Shown here: positions 34,922 to 44,056 of the stretch, in pieces
How positions within the stretch are numbered: the first letter of the stretch is position 1
Layout: every line of letters starts with the position of its first letter
The notes under the pieces: model-generated
Told to the model about the DNA's origin: nothing
The model's database searches: none
What the model saw: only the letters and a program-made list of their open reading frames with translations
Assembly (NCBI RefSeq): GCF_001547525.1
Contig: NZ_LNJP01000003.1
Location: forward strand, 930,001 to 994,000
Direction: 5' to 3'
Source: Burkholderia anthina
GTDB lineage: Bacteria; Pseudomonadota; Gammaproteobacteria; Burkholderiales; Burkholderiaceae
DNA length: 64,000 nucleotides
Made by a program: the position numbers and the translations under genes

Positions 34922-36550
34922 ATGCCCGATTCCGCCTCCCTGCAGCACCTGTTTCCCGCGTTACAAGAGATTCCCGCCGAATTCCGGCTGGCTTCGCCGA
35001 TCCACCAGCGCGTGTCGCTCGTCGACGGCGAATTGCGAGCATGGGACGGCGCCACCAAGACCGTGCTGTCGCCGGTATGCGTGCGGCAGGCGGACGGCAG
35101 CGTCGAGCAGGTCGAGATCGGCAGCTACCCGGTGATGGGCGAAATGGAAAGCGACGCGGCGCTCGACGCCGCGGTGCGCGCGTACGACGCCGGCCGCGGC
35201 GAGTGGCCGACGATGAAGGTCGAGCAGCGCATCGCGTGCATGCAGGACTTCATCAAGCGGATGGTCGCGCAGCGCGAACTCGTCGTGAACCTGATCATGT
35301 GGGAGATCGGCAAGAGTCTCGCCGATTCGCAGAAGGAGTTCGATCGCACCGTCACCTACATGACGCAGACGATCGACGCGCTGAAGGAGCTCGACAACGC
35401 GAACTCGCGCTTCGTGATCGCGGAAGGCACGATCGGCCAGATCCGCCGCACGCCGCTAGGCGTCGTGCTGTGCATGGGCCCGTACAACTATCCGCTGAAC
35501 GAAACCTTCGCGACGCTGATCCCCGCGCTGCTGATGGGCAACACCGTCGTGTTCAAGCCGCCGCAGTACGGCACGCTGCTGTTCGAACCGCTGCTCGAGG
35601 CGTTCCGCGACGCGTTCCCGAAAGGCGTGATCAACACGATCTACGCACCGGGCGCGGTGGTCGTGCCGCACATGCTCGCGTCGGGCAAGATCAACGTGCT
35701 CGCGCTGATCGGCTCGAGCAAGGTCGCCGATCACCTGAAGAAGCAGCACCCGAAGTCGCACCGGCTGCGCGCGATCCTCGGCCTCGACGCGAAGAACGCG
35801 GCGATCGTGCTGCCCGACGCCGATCTCGACCTCACCGTGAAGGAGTGCCTGCTCGGCGCGCTGTCGTTCAACGGCCAGCGCTGCACCGCGCTGAAGATGC
35901 TGCTCGTGCATCGCTCGATCGTCGACGAATTCCTGAAGCGCTTCACCGCCGCGCTCGAACAGCTGAAGATCGGCATGCCGTGGGAAAAGGGCGTCAGTAT
36001 CACGCCGCTGCCGGGCATGCATCGCACGGCCTACATGACCGACGCGATCGACGACGCGAAGGCGAAGGGCGCGCAGGTCGTCAACCACCAGGGCGGCGAG
36101 TTCAGCAAGACGCTGTTCTACCCGGCCGTCGTGTATCCGGTGTCCGAAGGAATGAAGCTGTACCGCGAAGAGCAATTCGGGCCGATCATTCCGGTCGCGC
36201 CGTTCGACGACGTCGATACCGCGCTCGACTACGTGACGACGTCGGAGCACGGCCAGCAGGTCAGCATCTTCGGTTCCGATCCGGCGCAGATCGGCGCGCT
36301 CGTCGATCCGCTCGTGAACCAGGTGTGCCGCGTGAACATCAACTGTCAGTGCCAGCGCGGGCCCGACGTGTTCCCGTTCGCGGGGCGCAAGGATTCGGCG
36401 GAAGGCACGCTGTCGGTGAGCGACGCGCTGCGCGCGTTCTCGATTCGCTCGATGGTCGCGGCGAAGCAGACCGACAGCAGCAAGCAGTTGCTCGACTCGA
36501 TCGTGTCGGATCACCACTCGAAGTTCATCAATACGGGCTTCATTTTCTGA
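34922..36550 (+). CDS. Aldehyde dehydrogenase superfamily protein, GapN-like
   Basis: Predicted 542 residues. Cofactor and active-site regions include GPYNYPLNE, FKPPQYGTLLFEP and the catalytic Cys321 in FNGQRCTALK; QFGPIIPVAPF and PDVFPFAGRKDS mark the C-terminal part. The closest wording is to NADP-dependent non-phosphorylating glyceraldehyde-3-phosphate dehydrogenases. The general base of the family, Glu 34 residues before Cys, is glycine here (AILGLDAKN in place of the ELGGK motif). Upstream lies a long regulatory region with a palindrome. Substrate uncertain. Confidence 0.85.
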   Translation: MPDSASLQHLFPALQEIPAEFRLASPIHQRVSLVDGELRAWDGATKTVLSPVCVRQADGSVEQVEIGSYPVMGEMESDAALDAAVRAYDAGRGEWPTMKVEQRIACMQDFIKRMVAQRELVVNLIMWEIGKSLADSQKEFDRTVTYMTQTIDALKELDNANSRFVIAEGTIGQIRRTPLGVVLCMGPYNYPLNETFATLIPALLMGNTVVFKPPQYGTLLFEPLLEAFRDAFPKGVINTIYAPGAVVVPHMLASGKINVLALIGSSKVADHLKKQHPKSHRLRAILGLDAKNAAIVLPDADLDLTVKECLLGALSFNGQRCTALKMLLVHRSIVDEFLKRFTAALEQLKIGMPWEKGVSITPLPGMHRTAYMTDAIDDAKAKGAQVVNHQGGEFSKTLFYPAVVYPVSEGMKLYREEQFGPIIPVAPFDDVDTALDYVTTSEHGQQVSIFGSDPAQIGALVDPLVNQVCRVNINCQCQRGPDVFPFAGRKDSAEGTLSVSDALRAFSIRSMVAAKQTDSSKQLLDSIVSDHHSKFINTGFIF

Positions 36551-36621
36551 AGCCGGCTTGATCGATGCCGGAACCTCCGTCGCACGCCGGTGCGGCGCAG
36601 GCTCCGGCACACGCTGCACGG

Positions 36622-37254
36622 CTAGACGTTCGTCGCCAGCAGCCGAACGCCCGCCACGCCGAACACGACGGCAAGACACGCTTCCATCGCACGCCGCCCG
36701 CGCACGTACAGCCGGCGCGCACCGTCCATCGAGAACACCAGCGCGTAGCCGCCGAACACCACGCAGCCGATCGCGAGGCAGCCCGGCACGACGGCGCCGT
36801 GCGCGCCGCCCGCGCCGTTCGACGACAGCGCGACGATCGACACCCACACGAGGATCGCCTTCGGATTGGTCAGGTGCAGCATCGCGCCGCGCACGTAGAA
36901 ACGCGACAGCCGCTGCTCGCGCGCCGCGTTCGCGGTTGCCGCCGGCGGGCCCGACAGCGCCATGCGCCCCGACTTGAACGCGAGCCACAGCAGGTACAGC
37001 CCGCCGAACACCTTGATCGCGACCAGCAGCTTCGACCACGCGAGCAGCGCGGCCGAGACGCCGAGCGCCGCCACCGTTGCCCAGAACATCGACCCTGAAA
37101 TCACGCCGAGCGCGAACGCGAGCGCCGCCTTGCGGCCCTGGTTCGCGGCGACCGACATGATCGCGAGATTGCTGGGGCCGGGGCTGGCCGTGCCGATGAA
37201 ATAGGCGGTGTAGGCAAGCAGCAGGTTGGCGGAGAAGAAGGCGTGGACGTTCAT
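36622..37254 (-). CDS. LysE/RhtB-family amino acid exporter
   Basis: Predicted 210 residues, the standard length, with about six membrane segments. The family signature SPGPSNLAIMSVAANQGRKA sits after the first helix, and LTNPKAILVWVSI is the typical central motif. Inner-membrane efflux of amino acids or homoserine lactone-like compounds is the family role. GAGGTGCGAC precedes the ATG at 37254. It converges on the aldehyde dehydrogenase gene. Confidence 0.92.
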   Translation of the reverse strand: MNVHAFFSANLLLAYTAYFIGTASPGPSNLAIMSVAANQGRKAALAFALGVISGSMFWATVAALGVSAALLAWSKLLVAIKVFGGLYLLWLAFKSGRMALSGPPAATANAAREQRLSRFYVRGAMLHLTNPKAILVWVSIVALSSNGAGGAHGAVVPGCLAIGCVVFGGYALVFSMDGARRLYVRGRRAMEACLAVVFGVAGVRLLATNV

Positions 37255-37842
37255 GTCGCACCTCGGGAGATGATCGGGAGATTGTCGGCAAACCCGCACC
37301 GTGTGCCCATGGACAATTGCGCGGCGATTCGCTGGGCCAGTTGCGTGACCATGCAACCGATCGCCGCGCGCCGGACCGTCTCTGTTTTGAAACAACCGGC
37401 GCATTCGCCGCCGGTTCGCGCGATGCGGCGGCGCGCGCTCCATGCAGCCGTTTCCCGTCGGGGAACGCACGGCGGGCATGGCGAACCGCCCGGCACGCGC
37501 CGGGTCGGCCGTTCGCCGGCGCGAATGCGCGACATGCCGGACGCGCGCGTTACGTTACATCCGTGAAGCATTTCGCGTCGTCGAGTCGCTTCGGGCGCCC
37601 AACGCTGCCCACCTCCCGCCCGTAGACACCCTCGTCGATCGCCTGCGCGATCCAGTCCCGGCGGGACTCGCCGACCGATGCCGGATGACGTCTCAACATT
37701 ACTCAACAATCGTCCGGCGGCGCTGGTACGGAATCTGCATTCCGTTCGGGCAGAAGCCGCGCCCCATACCGCGCGGACATGATTCACCCTCGGGCGCTCC
37801 ACCGATCCGCCCGTACGATATGCACACGCAACGAGGCTCTTC
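37255..37842. other. 588 bp without a supported gene
   Basis: Open frames span parts of this stretch on both strands but are rich in Arg/Ala/Pro, as expected from GC-rich non-coding DNA. No ribosome site, repeat or terminator was found. It must contain the promoters of the LysE gene and of the small gene at 37843. Confidence 0.45.
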
Positions 37843-38166
37843 ATGGATGCGCAGCCCAACTCGTCCGATTCGTCGTTCCAGCTCTTCCTCGCGAAGGTGC
37901 TCGAACAGCCGCTGCCCGACTGGACCGAAAAACAGCAGATGGAACTCGAGATGGCGCGCGCGCTGTCGACGCAAATGGTCACGCTCGCCGAAGACATGCG
38001 CGGCCGCGCGCCCGATCTCGCACGCTGCCTCGTGCTGCTCCGCTACGCGAAGGTGCTCGACTTCATGCTGACGTCGCTCGCCGCGCACCGCGACATCCAT
38101 CCGCAGACGCTGCGCACGCTGTTCCGGCTCGCGAACCTGAAGGTCGACGACGCGTATCCGGTGTGA
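37843..38166 (+). CDS. Hypothetical 107-residue helical protein
   Basis: Begins MDAQPNSSDSSFQLFLAKVL; mostly amphipathic helices, with a leucine-rich middle (LARCLVLLRYAKVLDFMLTS) and no signal peptide or membrane span. Not recognised. It precedes the DUF2946-PepSY-TonB operon by 123 bp on the same strand, but nothing in it suggests a metal role. Confidence 0.65.
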   Translation: MDAQPNSSDSSFQLFLAKVLEQPLPDWTEKQQMELEMARALSTQMVTLAEDMRGRAPDLARCLVLLRYAKVLDFMLTSLAAHRDIHPQTLRTLFRLANLKVDDAYPV

Positions 38167-38289
38167 GCGGGCGCAACCGACCGGAGGCCGCGCAGGACCG
38201 GCGCGGCCACGCCGGCCATGCGTGATTCGCCCCACGCACACGCACGGCCCGCCTGCCCCTCCGCGCAAACGGAGGTACAATCGCGCGCC

Positions 38290-38775
38290 ATGAACGCACT
38301 TCGCCGCTTCCTGCTCCGGCCAGGCGTCGCGCGACAGTTGCTGTGGGGGTTCCTCCTCGTGACGCTGCTGTCCCGCGCGCTGATGTCGGGCGCCGTGATG
38401 CTCGATCCGGACGGTCCGGATGCGGGCTCGGTAGTGCTGTGTTCCGGCCAAGGCCCGCTGATCGTCACGAGCGCCGCGCTGGCCGCCCGCTTCGACGCGA
38501 GCGCGCCGATCACGCCGGCCAACGATGCGCGCGCCCTCGTCGATGCGCTCAACCATGACGCGCACGCCGACAAGGCCGCGCCCTCCGGCCACGGCGACGG
38601 CCTGTGCGCATTCGGCGCCGCGCTGTTCACCGCGCTCGCATCGTTCGCGCTGCTGGTGCTGCTGTTCCCCGCGGCGCCGCCGCGGCGCTTCCGCGTTCAA
38701 TTCGACAGCCTTCCGTTCGTGCGATCGATATTCGACGATCGCCCGCCCTCCCGCGCGCCTCCTCTGTTCTGCTGA
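38290..38775 (+). CDS. DUF2946-type membrane-anchored protein
   Basis: Predicted 161 residues. An N-terminal hydrophobic segment (LLWGFLLVTLLSRALMSGAV), a soluble part with VVLCSGQGPL and a His-containing run (NHDAHADKAAPSGHGDGLC), then a second span (LFTALASFALLVLLFP). The two cysteines with intervening histidines fit metal binding. DUF2946 genes are typically found beside PepSY and TonB receptor genes, as here. First gene of the probable operon. Confidence 0.8.
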   Translation: MNALRRFLLRPGVARQLLWGFLLVTLLSRALMSGAVMLDPDGPDAGSVVLCSGQGPLIVTSAALAARFDASAPITPANDARALVDALNHDAHADKAAPSGHGDGLCAFGAALFTALASFALLVLLFPAAPPRRFRVQFDSLPFVRSIFDDRPPSRAPPLFC

Positions 38776-38795
38776 ACGCTCCGCCCCGTGGCGCG

Positions 38796-38811
38796 TGCAC
38801 GTCGACGTGCA
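38796..38811. promoter_or_regulatory. Perfect 16-bp palindrome between the DUF2946 and PepSY genes
   Basis: TGCACGTCGACGTGCA is fully self-complementary. It lies 20 bp after the DUF2946 stop within a 243-bp gap, so it could be an operator for the PepSY-TonB pair or an RNA hairpin in the operon message. Confidence 0.35.
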
Positions 38812-39018
38812 TGCGCGTTCACGCCGTTCGTTTCACCCGACCTGATTCACGCGTTCACTCGCATGCCCGCCTCGCGCGGGCGACGCCGCCCTGCGCACCG
38901 TTTGCGCGGCGTGCCGCGCCGCCTGCCTGCGGCGATGCACGCACGCGGGTGTGACGCACGTCGACGGCGGCCGGCCCGCGCCGCTCCCGCCGCTCGACGA
39001 ACCCGAGGAGTTCACACC

Positions 39019-40488
39019 ATGTCGACCACCGTCGATCGGGCCATCTCGCCCGCCCGTTCCGCCAGCGCCGGTTACCGGACGCTCTGGCGCTGGCATTTCT
39101 ATGCCGGCCTGTTCGTGATGCCGTTTCTCGTGATCCTCGCGATCACGGGCACGCTCTATTGCTTCCAGCCGCAGATCGAGCCGCTGCTGTATCCGCACCG
39201 GCTGATCGTCGAGCCGCGCGCGACGCCGCGACTCGATGCCGACACGCTGCTCGCCCGCGCCCGCACCGCGATGCCGGCCGGCGCGACGCCGATTTCCGTG
39301 CAGATCGCCACCGCGCCGGATCGCAGCGCCGAGTACGTTTTCCGGCTGCGCGACGGCAGCCGCGAGAGCGTGTACGTGAACCCGTACGACGGCAGCGTGC
39401 TCGGCACGCTAAGCGTCGAGAACCGCTTCATGCAGGTCGACCGGATGCTGCATCGCAAGCTGCTGCTCGGCAAGACCGGCGAGTTGCTGATGGAACTCGC
39501 CGCGTGCTGGACCTTCGTGATGATCGGCACCGGCATCGCGCTGTGGTGGCCGCGCGGCGCGGCACGCGTCGGGCGCGCGCTGCGGCCCGACCTGTCGCTG
39601 CGCGGCCGGCCGCTGTGGAAGAGCCTTCACGCGACGGCCGGTATCTGGCTCGCGGCCGGCACGATCGCGTTCATCCTGTCCGGGCTGCCGTGGTCGGGCT
39701 CGTGGGGCAAGAACTTCAAGGCCCTCGCCGCGACCGTGAACCTCGGCGCGCCGGAAGGCGCGTGGGGCGGTGCGTCGGTACGCTCGACGCGCCCCAGCGC
39801 CGCAGCGACGCCATCGACCGCGCCAGCGCAGGGCGTCGCGCCGTCCGGCCATCACCACGATTCCGGCGAATCGATGCCGGGGATGGTGATGGACGACCTG
39901 CCGTTGCCGCAGACGCCGTGGGCCGTCGGCAACGTGCCCGTGCCGCATTCGCCGTCCGCGCCGACGCCCGCGCCGCTGCCGCTGGCCCGCGCGATCGCGA
40001 TCGTCGCCGGGCTCGGCGTGACGAGCGGCTACACGCTCGCGCTGCCGTCCGGCCCGGACGGCGTGTTCACCGCGTCGTACTTTCCGGCCGACCCGAAGGC
40101 CGAACGCACGATCTACGTCGACCAGTACAGCGGCGCCGTCTTGAAGGACATCCGCTATGACGACTACGGTGCGGTAGCGCGAGCGGTGTCGTACGGCACG
40201 TCGCTGCACATGGGCCGATATTTCGGGCTCGCGAACCAGATCATCTGCGCGGTGCTGTCGCTCGGGCTGGCCGCGATGGCCGTCACGGGCACGGTGATGT
40301 GGTGGAAGCGCCGCCCGGCCGGGACGCTGGGCGCACCGTCGCGCGAACGCGGCACGCCGCCGATGCGCGGCTGGATCGCCGGGCTCGTGCTGCTCGGCAT
40401 CGTTTTCCCGTTGATGGGGCTGACGATCGTCGCGGTCTGGTTGATCGACCGGCTGCTGTTCGGCCGCGCGGCTGCCGCCGCGGCGTGA
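39019..40488 (+). CDS. PepSY-associated TM protein (iron-regulated membrane protein type)
   Basis: Predicted 489 residues with four membrane segments, the first at about 28-50 (FYAGLFVMPFLVILAITGTL). PepSY-like domains follow in the periplasm. A loop near residues 275-292 reads GHHHDSGESMPGMVMDD, rich in His and Met, a likely metal site favouring copper. Such proteins are thought to reduce or process metal or siderophore ligands taken up by the partner TonB receptor. GAGGAG precedes the ATG at 39019; an upstream in-frame start is Arg/Pro-rich and was rejected. Confidence 0.87.
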   Translation: MSTTVDRAISPARSASAGYRTLWRWHFYAGLFVMPFLVILAITGTLYCFQPQIEPLLYPHRLIVEPRATPRLDADTLLARARTAMPAGATPISVQIATAPDRSAEYVFRLRDGSRESVYVNPYDGSVLGTLSVENRFMQVDRMLHRKLLLGKTGELLMELAACWTFVMIGTGIALWWPRGAARVGRALRPDLSLRGRPLWKSLHATAGIWLAAGTIAFILSGLPWSGSWGKNFKALAATVNLGAPEGAWGGASVRSTRPSAAATPSTAPAQGVAPSGHHHDSGESMPGMVMDDLPLPQTPWAVGNVPVPHSPSAPTPAPLPLARAIAIVAGLGVTSGYTLALPSGPDGVFTASYFPADPKAERTIYVDQYSGAVLKDIRYDDYGAVARAVSYGTSLHMGRYFGLANQIICAVLSLGLAAMAVTGTVMWWKRRPAGTLGAPSRERGTPPMRGWIAGLVLLGIVFPLMGLTIVAVWLIDRLLFGRAAAAAA

Positions 40489-40528
40489 TCGATGCAAGCG
40501 CTTCCCCCATTCGAAGGAACCCGAAACA

Positions 40529-42646
40529 ATGAAGTTCAGATTGATGCTGCCTGCTGCCGTGCTCGCGGCGCTGTCGCCGGCCGGGCAGGCACAGGAAAGT
40601 GGCGTTGACAGCACCGGCGCCACGCTCGCACCGATTCGCGTCGACGCGCAGAAGGCGCCCGCCCTGACGCAACCGCTCGACACGGGCAGCCATCTCGGGC
40701 TGTCGCCGCTCGAAACGCCCGCGAGCGTCGAACAGATCAGCCGCGCGACACTCGACACGCGCGGCGACAGCTCGATCATCGACGCCGTGAGCCGCGCCGC
40801 CGGCATCAGCGCGTCGCCGCATCCGGGCAACGGCAACTCGGAGCTCGCCGCGCGCGGCTTCGTCGGCGCGTCGTCGGTCACGCAGCTCTACGATGGCGTG
40901 CGCCCGTACGGCGCGATCGGCGTCACGTTCCCGTTCGACACGTGGTCGGTCGACCATATCGACGTGCTGCGCGGCCCCGCCTCGGTGATCTACGGCGAAG
41001 GCGCGATCGGCGGCGTGGTCAACATCGTCCCGAAGAAGCCGACGCGCACGCCGATCCGCAACGAACTGCAAATCGGCGGCGGCACCGAGGGTACGGCGCG
41101 CGCCGCGTTCGGCAGCGGCGGCGCGATCAACGACAAGCTGTCGTACCGCTTCGACATCAGCGGCAATCGATCGTCCAACTGGGTCGATCGCGGCAATTCG
41201 CGCAACCTGTCGGTCTCCGGCGCGCTGCGCTACGACGTGACGTCCGATCTGTACGTGACGGCATCGTACGCGCAGGGCTTCATGCATCCGATGCAGTATT
41301 TCGGCGTGCCGCTCGTCAACGGCGCGCGCGATCGTGCGCTCGACAAGAAGAACTACAACGTCGGCGACGCCGACATCGCGTTCCGCGACAGCTGGGCCAC
41401 CGTATCGGCGAACTGGCAGCCGAGCGACGGCCTGAACGTGACGAGCACGCTGTACCGGATGAAGAGCAACCGTCACTGGAAGGATGCGGAGTACTACACG
41501 TATCTGCCGTCGAGCGCGCAAGTCCGGCGCAGCAGCTACACCGAGATCTTTCACGACCAGGAGCAGTACGGCAACGTGACGACGGCCACCGTCGGCAGTG
41601 TGCTGCTCGGGATGCGCAACACGTTTTCGGCGGGCGTCGAGTTCAACCACACGACGTTCCAGCACGACAACAACTCGCCGTATGCGGGCACGTCGACGGT
41701 CGATCCGTTCGACTTCGATCCGGGCCGTTTCATCAATACGGCCGGCACGTTTCCGAAGTACCGCAGCCAGTCGAACCAGTACGCGCTGTTCGCGGAGAAC
41801 CGGCTCGAGATCACGCCGCGCTGGTCGGTGATCGGCGGGCTGCGCTACGACCATGCGAGCGTGAACCGCGACGATCTCGTGAACGGCGGCGCATTCACGA
41901 AGGTGTTCGCGAATACCGGCTGGCGCATCGGCACCGTGTACGACGTGCGGCCCGGCCTCGCCGTGTACGGCCAGTATTCGGTCGCGGCCGATCCGATCAG
42001 CTCGCTGCTGTCGCTCAATGCGTCGAAGGCGAATTTCACGCTCGCGACCGGCCGGCAGATCGAGATCGGCGTGAAGCAGTCGTTTCTCGACGGCAAGGCC
42101 GAATGGACGCTTGCCGCATACCGGATCGTCAAGAGCAACCTGCTGACGGCCGACCCGGTGAACCCGAACCAGTCGATCCAGGTCGGCCAGCAGTCGTCGC
42201 GCGGGCTGGAAGCGACGGTCGGCGCGGAGATCGCGAAGGACTGGCGCGTCGATGCGAACGTGTCGATCCTGCGCGCGAAATACGACGATTTCCAGCAGTC
42301 GTCAGGCGGCGCGACCGTATCGCGCGCGGGCAACGTGCCGGTGTCGGTGCCGCAGCGGCTCGCGAACCTGTGGGTGAGCTGGCGCTTCGCACCGGACTGG
42401 ACGGGCATCGCGGGCGTCAAGTACGTGGGCAAGCGGTTCGCCGATACCGCGAACCAGCTCGTGATGCCGTCGTACACGACCGTCGACCTCGGCCTCGCAT
42501 GGAAGCCGCGCAAGGACACGACGATCACCGCACGCGCGTACAACGTGTTCAATCGCCGCTACGTGCAGTCCGCGTACTACAACGAGACGCAGTATCTGCT
42601 CGGCAACGACCGGCGGTTCGAGGTGCTGGCGAACTACCGCTTCTGA
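40529..42646 (+). CDS. TonB-dependent receptor of the DUF2946/PepSY operon
   Basis: Predicted 705 residues, signal peptide cleaved near GQAQ. The plug contains TPASVEQISRATLDTRGDSS, VDHIDVLRGPASVIYGEGAI and GGVVNIVPKKP; the barrel ends FEVLANYRF with a terminal Phe. GAAGGAACC lies 7 nt before the ATG, 40 bp after the PepSY stop, so the genes are one operon. The ligand is probably a metal complex; no Fur box was found upstream of the operon. Confidence 0.92.
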   Translation: MKFRLMLPAAVLAALSPAGQAQESGVDSTGATLAPIRVDAQKAPALTQPLDTGSHLGLSPLETPASVEQISRATLDTRGDSSIIDAVSRAAGISASPHPGNGNSELAARGFVGASSVTQLYDGVRPYGAIGVTFPFDTWSVDHIDVLRGPASVIYGEGAIGGVVNIVPKKPTRTPIRNELQIGGGTEGTARAAFGSGGAINDKLSYRFDISGNRSSNWVDRGNSRNLSVSGALRYDVTSDLYVTASYAQGFMHPMQYFGVPLVNGARDRALDKKNYNVGDADIAFRDSWATVSANWQPSDGLNVTSTLYRMKSNRHWKDAEYYTYLPSSAQVRRSSYTEIFHDQEQYGNVTTATVGSVLLGMRNTFSAGVEFNHTTFQHDNNSPYAGTSTVDPFDFDPGRFINTAGTFPKYRSQSNQYALFAENRLEITPRWSVIGGLRYDHASVNRDDLVNGGAFTKVFANTGWRIGTVYDVRPGLAVYGQYSVAADPISSLLSLNASKANFTLATGRQIEIGVKQSFLDGKAEWTLAAYRIVKSNLLTADPVNPNQSIQVGQQSSRGLEATVGAEIAKDWRVDANVSILRAKYDDFQQSSGGATVSRAGNVPVSVPQRLANLWVSWRFAPDWTGIAGVKYVGKRFADTANQLVMPSYTTVDLGLAWKPRKDTTITARAYNVFNRRYVQSAYYNETQYLLGNDRRFEVLANYRF

Positions 42647-42653
42647 GCGCGCA

Positions 42654-42694
42654 CGCCGCCGCGCAACGTGCAAGGCGGCACGGGCGCGGCGGCG
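42654..42694. terminator. Possible bidirectional terminator between convergent genes
   Basis: CGCCGCCGCGC and GCGCGGCGGCG form an 11-bp perfect stem with a 19-bp loop between the TonB receptor and the oppositely transcribed reductase. There is no U-tract, so termination strength is uncertain. Confidence 0.4.
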
Positions 42695-42734
42695 CGCCGG
42701 TCAGCCTTCGGCATCGCCAGCCCGCCTCGATGCA

Positions 42735-43979
42735 TCACGCACGCGTGCCCACCGCGCGCCCCGCCATCCACTTCCGGTAGCGCCGCGTCTGGCACTGCGC
42801 GGCCAGTTGCTCCCGCACCAGCGCGCGCAACGGCGACACCCGCGGGTGCGGGCGGCGCCCTTCGCTGAGCCGCGCGAGCTGGAACTTGACGACGGCCATG
42901 TTCGCCAGCGCGCCCAGCGCCTTGTTTTTCCAGCGGATCGGCCGCAGCACCGGCGCGCTGTCCTTGCCGGCGCGCCAGTCGCGCGGCAGGTTCGGGTCGA
43001 TCGACAGCGCGGTCGCGATGCCGACCATCGCCACGCCGCTGTCCACCACCTGCTCGGCCACCGCACGGCGGCGGATCCCGCCCGTGACCATCAGCGGCAT
43101 CCGCGCGACGGCGGTGATGTCGCGCGCGAATTCGAGGAAATACGCTTCGCGCGCGAGCGTGCGCCCATCGCGTGCCTCGCCCTGCATCGCCGGCACTTCA
43201 TAGCTGCCGCCCGACAGTTCGACGAGATCGACGCCGAGCGGATTCAGCAGTTCGACCACGCGCTTCGCGTCGTCCGCGCTGAAGCCGCCGCGCTGGAAAT
43301 CCGCCGAGTTCAGCTTCACCGCGACGACGAAGGCCGGCGACACCGCCGCGCGCACCGCCTTCACGATATCGAGCAGCAGGCGCGCGCGATTCTCGATGCT
43401 GCCGCCCCATTGGTCCTGCCGGCGGTTCGTCAGCGGCGACAGGAACTGGCTCAGCAGATAGCCGTGCGCCGCGTGCACCTGCACGCCGGTGAAGCCGCTT
43501 TGCTCGGCGAGCTGCGCGGCGCGCACGAAGCGCTGCTGCACGTCGGCGATATCGGCTGCGGTCATTTCCTTCGGCACCGGAAACTGCTTCGACAGCGCGC
43601 CGAGCGCGAGCGGCACGGCCGACGGCGCGAGCGTCGTCTGGCCGAGCGCCGCCTGCATCTGGCGCCCAGGGTGATTGATCTGCATCCACACGTGCGCGCC
43701 GCCCGAACGCGCGATCTGCGCCCAGCGGCGGAAGCGGTCGAGATGCGCGTCGCTTTCGAGCACGACGCCGTTCGGCCCCGTCATCGCGCGGCCGTCCACC
43801 ATCACGTTGCCGGTCAGGATCAGGCCGACCTGACCGTCCGCCCACGCCTGGTACAGGCGCAGCAACGCGTCGGACGGCGCGTGGTCCGCATCGGCCATGT
43901 TTTCTTCCATCGCGGCCTTGGCCAGACGGTTCGGAACCACCGCCCCATTGGGCAGTGTGAGGGGCGCAAACAGATTCAT
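42735..43979 (-). CDS. NADH:flavin oxidoreductase, Old Yellow Enzyme family
   Basis: Predicted 414 residues, a TIM-barrel FMN enzyme. LFAPLTLPNGAVVPNRLAKA opens the family, QINHPGRQ and VHAAHGYLLSQFLSPLTNRR hold FMN and substrate ligands (including the conserved His and Tyr), and MVTGGIRRR near residue 300 binds the phosphate. The ATG at 43979 is preferred because GAGG lies 9 nt before it and overlaps the alternative ATG at 43988. It is divergent from a MerR gene and its promoter has MerR geometry, so induction by a redox-active or electrophilic compound is likely. Confidence 0.9.
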   Translation of the reverse strand: MNLFAPLTLPNGAVVPNRLAKAAMEENMADADHAPSDALLRLYQAWADGQVGLILTGNVMVDGRAMTGPNGVVLESDAHLDRFRRWAQIARSGGAHVWMQINHPGRQMQAALGQTTLAPSAVPLALGALSKQFPVPKEMTAADIADVQQRFVRAAQLAEQSGFTGVQVHAAHGYLLSQFLSPLTNRRQDQWGGSIENRARLLLDIVKAVRAAVSPAFVVAVKLNSADFQRGGFSADDAKRVVELLNPLGVDLVELSGGSYEVPAMQGEARDGRTLAREAYFLEFARDITAVARMPLMVTGGIRRRAVAEQVVDSGVAMVGIATALSIDPNLPRDWRAGKDSAPVLRPIRWKNKALGALANMAVVKFQLARLSEGRRPHPRVSPLRALVREQLAAQCQTRRYRKWMAGRAVGTRA

Positions 43980-44013
43980 GGTGAGCATCCTCGATTGACG
44001 ATGCCCAACGATA

Positions 44014-44035
44014 ACTTTAAAGTCAACTTTAAGGT
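44014..44035 (-). promoter_or_regulatory. MerR-type operator/promoter for the OYE gene
   Basis: ACTTTAAAGT-CA-ACTTTAAGGT is a near-perfect inverted repeat. On the minus strand it fills the spacer between TTGACC and TATCGT, 19 bp apart, the overlong spacer that MerR activators require. Confidence 0.7.
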
Positions 44036-44056
44036 CAAGCCCTTTTGGAGCCCACC

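Noticed and set aside
37251..37997. Open frames across the gap before the 107-residue gene
   Set aside because: Pro/Arg/Ala-rich in all frames, as expected from GC-rich non-coding DNA.
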